A DNA stretch of 64,000 bases from Tillandsia leiboldiana (taxonomy: Eukaryota > Streptophyta > Magnoliopsida > Poales > Bromeliaceae): assembly GCA_029204045.2 (NCBI GenBank), contig CM055081.1:1655765-1719764 (forward strand), read 5' to 3'. Below the pieces are notes generated by a model. It searched no databases. It saw only the letters and a program-made list of their open reading frames with translations, and was not told the origin of the DNA. Below are positions 13,201 through 22,071 of this stretch, piece after piece (position 1 is the stretch's first letter; the number at the start of each line of letters is the position of its first letter). A program made the position numbers and the translations under genes.

Positions 13201-16200
13201 TGTCCTTCCAGGTCGGCGATTGGGCTCTTCTTCGCCTTCGGCAGCGGGCAGCAGCATCCCTCCCACGCACGGCAACAGGGAAGCTCAAACCGCGATACGT
13301 CGGGCCGTACCAGGTGGCGGAGCTCATCAACGAGGTGGCTGTGCGGCTACAGCTTCCTCCCGACGCTCGCATTCATGATGTGTTCCATGTCGGCGTCCTC
13401 AAGAAGTTTGTCGGTAACCCGCCGGCCGTTCCACCGCTGCTGCCTCCACTCCTGCACGGTGCTGTGGTGCCTGCACCTGCCCGGGTGACTCGGGCGCGGC
13501 TGGCCCGGGGAGTGCGCCAGGTGCTCGTTGAATGGCAAGGACAAACGCCTGCGTCGGCTACATGGGAGGATCTGGACGACCTCCATGCTCGGTTCCCTTC
13601 CTTTCAGCTCGAGGACGAGCTGGCCTTCGAGGCGGGGAGAGATGTCATGTGCGGACGCACATATGCCAGGCGCGGACCGGCTGAGCGCGCTGAGCACGTT
13701 GGGCAGGCGCCGCATGGGTTAGCTTCTAGTGGCTAAAGATAGAAACTTAGATTAGGTAAGTTGTTAGATTAGGTAAGTTGTTAAGTTGTTTGGAAATTCC
13801 TTAGATTAGGTAAGTTGTTTGGAAATCCCTAGAATCAAGGAGAGCCCTCTCCATTTAGGTAGGTTGTTTTGGAAATTCCTAGAATCAAGGAGAGCCTTCT
13901 CCATTTAGGTTGGGCCAGTGGCCATATATGCTTGTGATCGCGGGACAATGAATTAAGCAAGAATTATATCCCAAATCTCTCTCTCTCTCTCTCTCTGTTA
14001 AGCCTGCGGTTGAGGGGAATAACCTCACCGAAGAAGACGGCCGGCGGCTACGAGCTACGTAGCCGCGGTCCAGCCAGTCGAGGGTTCGACGCTCTTGACA
14101 GTATGGGACCTGACATGAGTTTATCTTATATTTTTATTTGTTAGCTCTATTATGGATCAATTTACATTCAGTTTTATAGTTCAATAATGTCTTACTTTTT
14201 TTATGACCAAATCTATTATATATTTGCATTTACAATTCACAAAATTGATATTTATTTTTTTATATCATATATATACAATTATCTATAAATACCAAGGATT
14301 TAAGTATATATCGGCACGGGCCGTATCCACTGTGCCGTACCATACCAACAAGATACCGACACGATACAGCCCCCGTGCCGATGACACAGTTCAAAACCCT
14401 TTTTTCTTAAATTTGCTAAGTAATTTTCTTAATAAAGTTCAAAATATTTGATAAAGATACATAATAAGTAATTAAAAAATTTTGTTACTAAAGAAAATAA
14501 ATATTTCATGCCATTATGTGTCGGCACGCATGTATTTTTTGTGACCGGCACTCATCGGCACGGCTCGGCACGCACCGAGCACAGTGCCAGCAAGTTTTCG
14601 GCACGACCCCATGCCACGGCACTTTAATCCTTGATAAATACATAATTTTATAATATTAATTATCATCTATAAATATATAATTTTATAATATGTAAAATTA
14701 AATATAAATATAATGTTTTAATTAATAATTAAAAGATCGCATGATTATTTTATGTTCAGATTATTTTATGTTCAGAGGAGGTAATCTAACCTCTCTATCT
14801 AAAAAGTGATAGAATTCACAAATATAAATCTCAACTTCAGCCTACCAAACATAAGAAATGTAACTGTAGCAATTGTAACTGCAGCAATTGCAACTGCAAC
14901 AGTTGTAACTGTAGCAGTTGCACATATTTCCAACTACACTGTTTTTGCAACTACATCCAACCAAATGACCCCTAAGGGCAAATGAAATAAATTGCTAACA
15001 AAAGTAATTAAAAACCTCTGTCAAAGTGTGTCAGCGCAGGTGTATTGTTCTAGTGCGAACAAGGTGGTAGCTTCTGCATGTCAGCACAGCACTGTGTTAT
15101 GCCATAACATGCAGACTAATGCCATATAGTACTGAATATTGGTCGGCACTGTTACATGCCACAACGCTTAAATCCTCAATTTCATAGCTTCTTTAGATTT
15201 GTTGACCCCGAGCATAACATGTCACCATTGCTTTCTTTCAGAAATTTAGTGTTAGTTTCAAGTGGTATCAATCTGGATCTAAGAGTATGGAACTCTGATA
15301 CATATAATTAGAGTTCATTGAAACAAAATTAGACTATAATAAATATAATTAGAGTTTAATTTAAATCAAATTAAACTCAAATCTGATTGGACTCTAATTC
15401 ATATAATTAGAGCCTAATCAATTCAAATCCGACTAACCAAGGTCTGGTCGATGCTTCAACTTAGAACATATAACTGAAGTGAAGTCAGATGCAATTGGAC
15501 TCTAAAACATATATGTAGAGGAGCCCAGTAAATTCAAATCATGACTAGACTCTAACACATATACTTTAGAGTTTAATATTAGATAGGTCCTAATACATAC
15601 ACTTAGGATCTGCATCTACTCAATTCAAATCAGATCCAACTAAGTCCAAACACATATACTTAGGATTTGGCTAGTCCTTCACCTTAGGGTGGACACAATT
15701 GAGCTAAATCATATGTACTTGGAGCCCAATCAACTCTAACTCGGTTAACCCTAAATCATATAGTGGTTCAATCAATCGCAGCACCTAAGAACATATAACT
15801 AGGGTGCAATCAAAATCAAACTCAATTCGACCACCATATCATCAAACTAAGCACTTTTCTTTTTATAGTTATGCTTTATCCATGTATGCTGGGAGTATGC
15901 CCTTTATTAAGCCATGTAAGCCTACAACAACCTATGTAATAAAATTCATCTTTTATTTAATTCCAGTCTATTTTATTATTAATATTTTGAAGGTGTCTTA
16001 ATTGAAGGTACCCTAACATTTTATGTGGGTTATTAATAGTAAATACTTGCGTCCATTGGAAGCCATGGATCTACAAAATACCTGAAACTCGTATATATAC
16101 AAAATTACAAATACTCATCTGAATAATGAATACTACCCCACGAGACCAAAAGATAAAATTTATCTTCTCCCACGCGAGGTGAGTTGTTCGTGGTCGCTCA

Positions 16201-19200
16201 TAATATTAAGTACGGCTTTATAGAGAATTTGTTTAAGGTATGCTTAAAACAAGTAAAACAAAGCATCTGCATTCTCCTGATAGTACATGACTGCAAAGAA
16301 AGTTTAACATTTAAAAAATTAAAAGAAGTTAATCATGCTTACCGTTAAAACAGATGCTGGAACAGCTAGCACCGTTAAGGGAATATATGCAACAGCCCTG
16401 CAGCAACAAGAAAATATTTACAAATTATCCGCCACAACTGCAAATGCAAGATTTCCTTCATTTAGCCAACATAATAGTTAGGGAAATACATGAACTCGTT
16501 CATCAAAACAATTTAGCAGAGAAATTATTAACAAATTAAATGTATACCTGTATAAATAATGATACTGTTCCATTGGAGATGGTTAGTACATCAAGGATTT
16601 TTTAATATCAACGGGGAATAAACAAAAGAAATTTCTATGGTAGAAACTGCTATATTCCATTTACATTTAACTAGATCTATTTGAAATAACATTTTGAAAT
16701 GATGGAACATGTAAAATTGTCATGAATACCATAAATCCATTAGTACAATTAGTTAAGCTACTTCATTTTAACTTATAAATTTGGAATATCAAAAATAAAA
16801 AATTCACATGATTTGGATGTCCAGTGAATGTTCATCATAGAGCTAAATGCTCATTCTAAAAGTACTAGTTGAATTTAATAAAAGACCGAGAGAAAGATGT
16901 TTTTGGTTCAGTCACTTGAAATCCTATAGACAATGGCATGGATTATTGACTGATCTTCTAGCCTTACTCATAGACGGATGGCTCAATTTATGTCGGCTAT
17001 ATCATCATTTTACCAATTTTCATTTCCCTAAATAGTTCAAATTTAGTATCAGAATGAAAAGATTCACTAATTCAAATTAAGCATAAGCATGAAAATATTA
17101 ACTATAGTACAAAAAAGTAAAATAAAAGCAAGCATGCCAAAATTTCATTGGTGCAGGCCATTCATGCATGAAACACACAATCATATATAAATAAAATAGC
17201 TTTCAAAATCATATACATCTCAATAGACATTAATAAATATCACAAAACTCAGGGACATAACAGATTGTTCAAAGAATAAAAGCATCCATATTCCAACATG
17301 AACTAGCCAGATCGAAAACAGTCAATAAATCTATACAACTAAACTTTTCGTGAACGTTTGAATTCGGAATAGAGAAGTAATTGGCAGCATTAAAGTTCTG
17401 ACAATTTTAAGAGGAAATTAGTAACAAACATGAAATGCAGTATGGAGTATCTTTGAAAAGTAATGTGAGCTGGCAGTTATGGCATTAGAAGAGAGAAGAG
17501 AGAGGGCAAGAGAGAGAAGTAATCCAAGAAATTCATTTTCTAATCGGGTATTTGATCGAGCAAAAGTGCAGACGATTCAATCTCTAGGAATAAGATATGT
17601 GGGAGGAATGAAGTCGAAAATTTCCAAATAAGTGGTAACATTAAACAAGATAAGAAGTAAAATGGTTACTGCACAATAAAAATTTCTTGACACCTTGAGG
17701 CACCACAAAAGAGCTATCAATCAAGACGATATAGGGAAGCACACTGTAGCAGCTGCCAAATTAGAGCTAGTTATGTATGATTTATGAAGGCAGTAAAAAT
17801 TAAAGTTGATTTTTTACAAATCAATAAACAATAAGTTAACGCTTACAGAACAAGAGGACCCCATGGACCTACGCTTTGTTTGATCCATAACAGAAAGTCC
17901 TTCAAAATCTGTTTGAAAACATGCATAAACATATTAATCATTCGGTCAATAATCAAAGAAGATATAAAACCTGGCATCAATTTAAAGCCTTCAGCCCAAT
18001 TCCTAAGCCAATACAGAGAAAGAACAAAAGGAAACCCACTTAGACATAAATTGCTATTATTAAGAATGAGACTCAAACTACCATGAACCAAGATTTGGGA
18101 ACTCATCACGATTAATTTTGTACCATTAGAAGAACATGAGATGTAGGACCAATAAAAATTATATTAAAAATGTGCAAAGGGCAATAATTTTTTGAGGATC
18201 TAGACAAATCAATTTTAGGAAATAACAACTTGAAAAGAAAGGTAAAAATAAACCAGCAATCACAAATAACAACAACTGAAGTAGGAAAAAGTAAACAAAG
18301 AGATAGCAACAAAGGTACCATTACACTTATGGAAGTGGAATTCTTGGGAAGCCAAACAATAGAAAGGTCAGAATACAGACAATGGCACTACAATTTAATT
18401 AAACAAAAAGCCAGTAAAAGAGAATTTTTTTTCCCAATTAAAAAAATTTGATGTATCTAGAATGGAATGTCATTAATATCTAGAAATAGAGTAAACTTTT
18501 ATTTAAGAAGAATATTATGCATAAAGTAAATAATGCAGAATAAATGCATTGTGTAACAGGGAAGTTACTATAGGTTTAGGCCAGAACAGGGAGTTTGTTG
18601 GCCAGGCTTGGTTCTACAAGGCCAAACTCGAATTTTGAGTTTGAGGCATCCGGCAACAAGTGAGCCTACTTGACCTAACACGGCGCATCGATACGCCTTA
18701 ATTATTATTCCCACATTCAACAATTGAAATTTCTCTTTCCAATCTTTTGTTTTGAAACACCATCTATACAGCAAAGGCAAATACAGTCCTGCTTTTTCTA
18801 ATTGAAACTGCAAGCCCTGTGTTAAATAATAAGTAGACACGTGCAGCAGGAATTGGCAGGTTAAACAAAATTATGCGCAATTGCAACTCAGATTAAATTC
18901 TTTAAAAGTCCTGCTTTGTCTAATTGGCAGCTGTTCAGTTATAAGGGACTATCGAAGCAGATGGAGAAAAACTTCACCTAGAAGCTTCCAATATGAATTA
19001 CACTCCAGCAAGTGATATAGGCATCCAGCATCTAGTCGCTACGAAAGCATGTGTTAGGATCTGCCTTTCACATGGAGGCAGATCACAACGATTATAGATT
19101 GCCATTGCCGAATTCAGATCACAATTGTGTCCTTAGGTACCAATCGTGCTTCTTACTGTACAGAAGCATTCAAAGTCCATTATACGAAAGAGCAGTTTAG

Positions 19201-20255
19201 TTACACTTAAAACTCGAATAAAGATGGCTATTAAATCATTAGATAGATGCGACTAGTACACCACAATTGATTGTCGGCAGAACTCTGCAACTCTCTATCA
19301 TGCCAAGAATTCACAGACAGTTAATTATTACAGCCATCAACAGAATTTTGAAATTAGAAAAATGGAATCATTCAAAAATGCCATCTGCACCGGAACAACC
19401 ATAATTTTGTCTATTATTTGATAATCATTCAAGAACCGCATCCTCATTAACCGGTCCCCTTGCATTTGTAAGTTAAGTTTGCCCAACAAAGTTCAATGAA
19501 AAACTAACACAGGATCAGGCAAAAATACAAAAGACGGACATCGAACCTCCACCACACACAGAATCATACGTCTGATTTCTTACAGAAACAACGAAAGAAA
19601 CCCGCATTGCGGCATAACTAACTACGGTTGGCTATTTATTTATGGGTTAAAAATAAGTCCAACTCCTGCCCGTGACAATAAACCCAGGAGACTAATAAGT
19701 TGAGTTGGGTGAGCCCAATAAGTTGAGTGGGGCTGCGGTCCACAATAGACCTAGCGGCAAGAGGCCCAACAATAGACCCAACGTCCGGGTGGGTTGAGTC
19801 CGGTCGAGACCCGTGGGCGCTGTATCTGTACACTTTAAGTGAATTAGTTGCGTATTTCTAACGGCTCGAACTTTTGGGATTAATGGTTAGCGCCAACGAT
19901 CCGACAACTACAGCCTTGTTTGGTATTGTTGCCAAATATTATTTTATTTTTTTTCTTGTAAATTAAAGATGCCATTCGGCATCCAGTAACCAAGACCATC
20001 CGGCGACGCATTCAATCAATCAAGACGTGGAATTTGGCAAACATCTCCCCCCCTTACATAGAAAGGGAGATCCCGATCGCGGATCAGGATCGGGATCGGG
20101 ATCGGGATAGGGATCGGGAAAGAGGATCTGAAGGTAGATGCGGTGAAATAAAAGCAAACCTTTTCGACGGGGAGGGTGAGGAAGGCGGTGACGATGGCGG
20201 CGAGGAGGATGAGGAAGAGGGAGATCCTGAGGGCGGCAGACCACGAGAGGGACAT
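1226..20255 (-). CDS. TVP38/TMEM64-family (VTT domain) membrane protein, 3' end outside the window
   Basis: Seven in-phase exons were read on the minus strand: 20255-20160, 17908-17847, 16397-16343, 6971-6873, 6401-6315, 5026-4910 and 1318-1226, all with GT-AG borders, giving 203 residues. Exon 1 begins MSLSWSAALRIS and is a hydrophobic leader (residues 1-29). Later exons carry family hallmarks: LKDFLLWIKQ, PLTVLAVPASVLT, LGGGYLFGLPIGF, KLKDYPKFQAVAIAIQ and the signature RLVPLLPFNMLNYLLS, followed by GTTLKDLADVTHGWSE. These match plant SNARE-associated Golgi/TVP38 proteins of the DedA superfamily, multipass endomembrane proteins related to TMEM41B/VMP1. The final exon (about 60 residues, a last membrane helix and tail) is not seen in 1-1225 and must lie to the left. 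Intron 3 is 9371 bp because of transposon insertions. The exact substrate is unknown. Confidence 0.95.
2725..3050. repeat. Tandem duplication, 182-bp spacing
   Basis: Two direct copies start near 2725 and 2907. Both run from a TATGCCA(G/A)TTGTTGTAG motif through TTCTATACTATAGC, CCATCCCCGAATG and CAAACAACCAAACAT to TTGAAAACAAAAT. The offset measured between matching bases is 182 bp; the second copy is shorter. The repeat lies in intron 6 of the TVP38-family gene and is probably a remnant of a duplicated element. Confidence 0.75.
3114..3418. mobile_element. Tourist-like MITE remnant
   Basis: This is an element of about 305 bp with imperfect terminal inverted repeats. The left end is GGCCCCATTTGGTATCGT; the right end, read on the other strand, is GGCCTCGTTTGATATCAT. 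This GGCC..GTTTGG style is typical of PIF/Harbinger-derived Tourist MITEs. There is no ORF inside, and no matching 3-bp target duplication is visible, so the copy is old. Confidence 0.5.
3511..4679. mobile_element. Possible foldback element with an expanded AT-rich array
   Basis: The left end GGGCTTGTTCGGCC and the right end (other strand GGGTGTTTGGTCCAGATC) form imperfect inverted termini, and sub-terminal segments (AGAAG..AATTT) also match. The interior (about 3700-4490) is a degenerate array of AAATTTGAATT-type words on both strands. It creates a meaningless Lys/Phe/Glu-rich reading frame at 4029-4250. No target duplication is clear. It could be a MITE whose centre expanded, or simply low-complexity DNA in intron 6. 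Confidence 0.45.
5360..5748 (+). mobile_element. Cassandra-like TRIM remnant carrying 5S rRNA-derived sequence
   Basis: Two diverged copies of a segment resembling plant 5S rRNA lie at about 5416-5530 and 5631-5748. The second contains AGTTAAGCGTGCT, GAGTAG, CTAGGATGGGTAACC and GGAAGTGGGG, matching the 3' two thirds of 5S RNA, including an altered box C promoter element. Cassandra elements are terminal-repeat retrotransposons in miniature whose LTRs carry 5S RNA sequence with pol III promoters. The start TGTAACAC and end GTGACA fit LTR termini. About 100 bp separates the copies, with no recognisable primer-binding site. It is probably a shortened two-LTR relic in intron 5 of the TVP38-family gene. 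Confidence 0.75.
7449..7470 (+). repeat. Homopolymer run of 22 G
   Basis: There is an uninterrupted run of 22 guanines in intron 3 of the TVP38-family gene. Its length is likely variable between individuals and may be affected by sequencing or assembly. Confidence 0.9.
8127..8436 (+). mobile_element. TRIM-like LTR fragment with primer-binding site
   Basis: A 150-bp LTR-like block (8127-8276) starts TGTGACACCCCAATAG and ends GTTACA. It is followed two bases later by TGGTATCAGAGC (8279-8290), the primer-binding site complementary to initiator methionine tRNA used by many plant LTR elements. About 145 bp of internal sequence follows, with no ORF. No 3' LTR is seen before the sequence turns into a hAT-like MITE half. 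It is a truncated TRIM or other non-autonomous LTR element in intron 3. Confidence 0.65.
8437..8592 (-). mobile_element. Half copy of a hAT-like MITE
   Basis: Read on the minus strand from 8592, this starts CAAGGATTTAAGTA and follows the MITE at 14293-14633 for about 155 bp, with shared GCACGGGCCGTA, CAACAAGATACCG and CAATAAAGTTCAAAATATT. The distal half and second terminus are missing. It lies 245 bp to the left of the gypsy element, in the opposite orientation to the complete copy on the right. Confidence 0.7.
8837..9294 (+). repeat. 5' LTR of the gypsy element
   Basis: The LTR is 458 bp, TG...CA bounded. It contains short internal repeats (TTAGATTAGGTAAGTTGTT; a duplicated block with AATCAAGGAGAGCC; 20 nt of CT repeats at 9171-9190) and a possible TATA motif CATATATGC near 9118. 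The first long-ORF methionine codon (9204) lies inside this LTR. Confidence 0.97.
9204..13736 (+). CDS. Ty3/gypsy Gag-Pol polyprotein with C-terminal chromodomain
   Basis: A single uninterrupted frame of 1510 codons encodes, in order: a retrotransposon Gag domain (about 125-275); a CX2CX7HX3C zinc knuckle (C346, C349, H357, C361); an aspartic protease with LLDSGSTHNF (D421); a reverse transcriptase (about 592-825) with FFDD at 730-733; RNase H (about 830-985, starting at IVECDAS); an integrase with an HHCC-type region and a D1132-X59-D1192-X35-E1228 triad; and a chromodomain-like end (about 1436-1475, VLVEWQGQ...ATWEDLDDL). All catalytic residues are present and there are no stops or frameshifts. 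The frame opens in the 5' LTR, crosses the primer-binding site and closes 94 nt inside the 3' LTR. A later in-frame methionine at 9399 is an alternative start. Confidence 0.96.
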   Translation: MRGITSPKKTAGGYELRSRGPASRGFDALDNLVSELTRSTQAAAHHPSPPPPPQPSATAAPQPTAMGDPTVADVIEMLKSITTEMTTMKADMAAMKERSASSSDNGAGGRPEGPRDLDRPPKFHKLEFPRYDGKTDPMLFINKCASYFRQQRTMAEERVWMASYNLEDVAQLWYIQLQEDEGTPSWGRFKELLTLRFGPPLRSAPLFELAECRRTGTVEEYSNRFQALLPRADRLDEAQRVQLFTGGLLPPLSHAVRIHNPETLAAAMSLARQVELMASDRPVQPSPRAPQRGLLSAPAPRPALPGPQPLMALPAPPVAAQQGRDEGNQRRLTPDEMAERRRLGLCFNCNEKYTRGHNRFCRRIFFLEGVEIEDATDAAGDAEHDAEAPCFSLQAVAGVPMAGTMQIAVALGSASLVALLDSGSTHNFISEEAARRSGLPLRQHPRLTALVANGERVTCAGVIRDAPLLIDGNSFPADLYVMPLAGYDVVLGTRWLGELGPIVWDLGRRRMSFQRQGRSVSWTGMASPAVPALGATTEAGSLLEALLLSFGGLFADPVGLPPKRAHDHRIVLKPDAQPVAVRPYRYPAAHKDELERQCAAMIAQGIVRRSDSPFSSPVLLVKKADGSWRFCVDYRALNALTVKDAFPIPVVDELLDELHGAKFFTKLDLRSGYHQVRMRPEDVHKTAFRTHDGLYEFLVMAFGLCNAPATFQALMNDVLRPFLRRFVLVFFDDILIYSKTWADHLRHLRAVLDELRRHQLFVKRSKCSFGASSVAYLGHVISAAGVAMDPAKVQAIHDWPAPRSPRTVRGFLGLAGYYRKFVHNYGAIAAPLTALLKKEGFSWDDAAAAAFTALKAAVTSAPVLAMPDFAKLFIVECDASTLGFGAVLIQEGHPVAFFSRPVAPRHRSLAAYERELIGLVQAVRHWRPYLWGRRFIVKTDHYSLKYLLDQRLATIPQHHWVGKLLGFDFSVEYRSGATNVVADALSRRDSDGGEVMAISAPRFDFIERLRHAQATDPALVTIHDEVRAATRTAPWALVDGMVAFAGRLYIPPASPLLQEILAAVHNDGHEGIHRTLHRLRRDFHFPNMRRRVQDFVTACVTCQQYKSDHLRPAGLLQPLPVPTAVWADIGIDFIEALPKVQGKTVILSVVDRFSKYCHFIPLAHPYTAESVAHAFFADIVRLHGVPQSIISDRDPVFTSTFWQELMRLTGTKLYMSSAFHPQTDGQTEAANRVIVMYLRCFTGDRPRQWLRWLPWAEYTYNTAYQSSLRETPFRVVYGREPPTIRSYEPGEARVAAVAQEMEERAAFLADIRYRLEQAQAVQKRVYDQHHRPVSFQVGDWALLRLRQRAAASLPRTATGKLKPRYVGPYQVAELINEVAVRLQLPPDARIHDVFHVGVLKKFVGNPPAVPPLLPPLLHGAVVPAPARVTRARLARGVRQVLVEWQGQTPASATWEDLDDLHARFPSFQLEDELAFEAGRDVMCGRTYARRGPAERAEHVGQAPHGLASSG
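9298..9309 (+). other. Primer-binding site of the gypsy element
   Basis: TGGTATCAGAGC, complementary to the 3' end of initiator methionine tRNA, starts three bases after the 5' LTR. It is read through by the long ORF. Confidence 0.9.
13629..13642 (+). other. Polypurine tract of the gypsy element
   Basis: GAGGCGGGGAGAGA ends exactly at the base before the 3' LTR, as expected for the plus-strand primer. It lies inside the coding frame. Confidence 0.85.
13643..14100 (+). repeat. 3' LTR of the gypsy element
   Basis: The LTR is 458 bp, matching the 5' LTR at all but one base by eye. The first 94 nt encode the last 31 residues of the polyprotein. It is followed directly by the target duplication GTATG. 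Confidence 0.97.
14293..14633 (+). mobile_element. Complete hAT-like MITE with 8-bp target duplication
   Basis: The element is 341 bp, starting CAAGGATTTAAGT and ending ACTTTAATCCTTG (one mismatch in the 13-bp inverted terminus). It is flanked on both sides by the perfect 8-bp duplication ATAAATAC (14285-14292 and 14634-14641). An 8-bp duplication is the hAT superfamily hallmark. The interior is rich in GGCACG words, including paired GCACGGGCC and GGCACGAC motifs; there is no ORF. It lies 192 bp beyond the gypsy element in the same intron. Confidence 0.85.
14855..14995. repeat. Short tandem array plus Tourist-like remnant
   Basis: AACTGTAGCAATTGT-type units of about 18 bp repeat roughly five times, followed by TCCAACCAAATGACCCC, which resembles the right end of a GGGGTCATTTGG-type MITE. 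No left terminus was identified. It lies in intron 3 of the TVP38-family gene. Confidence 0.4.
15270..15830. repeat. Degenerate tandem repeat of about 55-65 bp
   Basis: The motif ACTCTAA(T)..CATATA(A/C)TTAGAGT followed by AATCAAATTCAAATC recurs about eight times with strong divergence. A PBS-like GTGGTATCAATCTG precedes it (about 15260). It may be the leader region of a decayed LTR element; there is no coding sequence. It lies in intron 3 of the TVP38-family gene. Confidence 0.4.
17909..20159. other. Intron 1 of the TVP38-family gene
   Basis: This is 2.25 kb of non-coding DNA. Near the 5' splice site there is a hexanucleotide array (ATCGGG, 20085-20120, six imperfect units). No complete mobile element was identified in the rest. 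Confidence 0.6.
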
Positions 20256-20651
20256 GGTCGACGAAGACAGCCTGCGGCGCCACGGCCTGCACTCCTCACC
20301 GCCCTCCTCCCCTTCCGTCGCTCCCCCCGCCTTCCGCGCGCGCAATCCCCCCACGTTTGCCAGATTTAGCCGGCAATATAACCCCCTCCTCCACTCAACT
20401 ATTAATAGACCGCCACCCCCCGATTCAACCCAATCCCAAACCAACGAGAGAGAGAGCGGACAACATAAAAAAAGTAAATATGGGAAAAAAGAGAAAATCC
20501 GTCTTCTCCGGATCTGCGTATCTGATGATGATGCTGATGATGATGATGTGGGGAATGTGGATCGAGTCGAGAGGATTTTACGAAGAGGAAATTTAAAAAA
20601 CAAAAAACAAAAAAAAAAAAGGGGAAGGGAACGTATGAGGGAGGGTGTGTA

Positions 20652-20660
20652 GTCTATATA
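20652..20660 (-). promoter_or_regulatory. Candidate TATA box of the TVP38-family gene
   Basis: On the minus strand the sequence reads TATATAGAC, about 400 bp upstream of the start codon at 20255. A start site about 30 bp downstream would give a 5' leader of roughly 370 nt containing CT-rich and GAT-repeat stretches, which is plausible for a plant gene. Only motif and position support this. Confidence 0.35.
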
Positions 20661-20983
20661 TTGTTGTTGTGCAAATTCATTTTCACCGAACTTTCCCACT
20701 TCCCCGCTGCAGGCGTGCTGCTGCAGGCTGCATCGTGTTTGCGTACTCGCCGCGCAAGGACGTAGCGTTATCACCTGCGAGTCAAACCTAAAAATTCTAG
20801 CAACAAATAAAATACATTTTGTTTATCTTTGAAAAAAATATATATATTATATTTTGTAAATTATACTGTTTCCTTTAATTATACCCTGCGCGGTACTAGT
20901 TAAATTACAACAATAAAAGAAGCATGTCACGTCCCGGTTTAGGATTAACGAGAGTAATGCGTAAGGATAATATATATATATAT

Positions 20984-21018
<35 letters not shown>

Positions 21019-21109
21019 TTCAGTTTCATTTCAAAACGTGACAAATTTGTCATAAATATAGATTTTTTTTTTTGTCTGCTTGGCGTATCGATTATGAATA
21101 ACAATTACA
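20661..21109. other. Intergenic spacer with a TTTA microsatellite
   Basis: This spacer lies between the TVP38-family promoter and the copia remnant. It contains a (TTTA)n array at about 20979-21019 and a CATGTCACGTCCCGG motif at 20924 that resembles an LTR or MITE start, but no partner end was found. Confidence 0.5.
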
Positions 21110-22071
21110 TATTGAAAATAGTAATTCAAATTTAATTTAAAATTAGTTAGAAATAAAGTTTATCTAAATTATATTTAAAAATTTATTTATAATTATCTAA
21201 AGTATAAGATAGATTTGTCATCCATTATGACTTGATATCTATATATATAGTTGGGCGACATGACCGCATAGAATCAATAATTTTTATTGGTAAACGATTA
21301 GTTCTTCTCCAATATTTCTTATTTTAGAATTGATGATTGGGTTATATTTTTATTGATAAAGTATTAGTTTTTCTCCAATATGTCTTATTTTAGAATTGAT
21401 GTAGAATTAATGATTCTGAGTTAATCGGTATCAGTGTGAATAACGCTTTCAACCATTGGTATCAGAGATTTTCACACTTCCAACAATTCGTATCAGAGAT
21501 TTTTTATGCTTCCAACAATTAGTATTAAAGCCGGAAAGTACTAGAAGCAGTCAGAAAGTATCGAACGAACGACACCAGATTTGGAAAGAATATAGAACGA
21601 ATTATAAATCAAACGACACCAAATTTGGAAAGAATATAGAACTAATATTCCAGATAGTTTACTAGAAGGAGTCGGAAAGTATCGAACGAATTATAAACCA
21701 AACGACACCAGATTTGGAAAGAATATAGAACTAATATACCAGATAGCTTCAAAATCAAGCGACTCGTAGCAGATTAAAAAAGATGACGTCTAGATAAAAC
21801 CGAAGCAAAAGAATTGCTTCGAAGAAGTTGGCCTCCGCACAACCCACAAGAGAAGGTGGTTGTGATGCTTGACGAAAAGAGAGCGAGGAGAGTCCATTAA
21901 GAATAAAAAACTTGTCCAAATAGTCAGTGGGGCTAGACAAGTAAGCCGAAAAAAATCAACAAGATCTCGATGAAATAAGAACGTCATCTGAACAAAAAAG
22001 TACAAGTTTGAAACTCAGTTTTCAGTTTTTCTATTTTTGTTATGTATTTAGATTGGTTTATTCAACCTAGT

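Larger units (their letters stand above)
8837..14100 (+). mobile_element. Intact, young Ty3/gypsy chromodomain LTR retrotransposon
   Basis: The element is 5264 bp with two 458-bp LTRs, each starting TGTCATG and ending TTGACA. It is flanked by perfect 5-bp target duplications GTATG (8832-8836 and 14101-14105). By eye the LTRs differ at a single base (T versus C in GGAAATTC(T/C)TTAG), which implies a recent insertion. A primer-binding site, a single long gag-pol reading frame and a polypurine tract are all present and in order. The integrase-C-terminal chromodomain places it among chromoviruses, Tekay/Reina-like by appearance. It is inserted in intron 3 of the TVP38-family gene, antisense to that gene. 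Confidence 0.97.

Noticed and set aside
8437..14633. A composite hAT transposon with the gypsy element as cargo
   Set aside because: The gypsy element has its own perfect 5-bp duplication and the right MITE its own perfect 8-bp duplication, so they are independent insertions.
20176..20774. Reading frames on both strands upstream of the TVP38-family start
   Set aside because: They are 5' leader and promoter sequence; only residues from the methionine at 20255 (minus) match the protein family.
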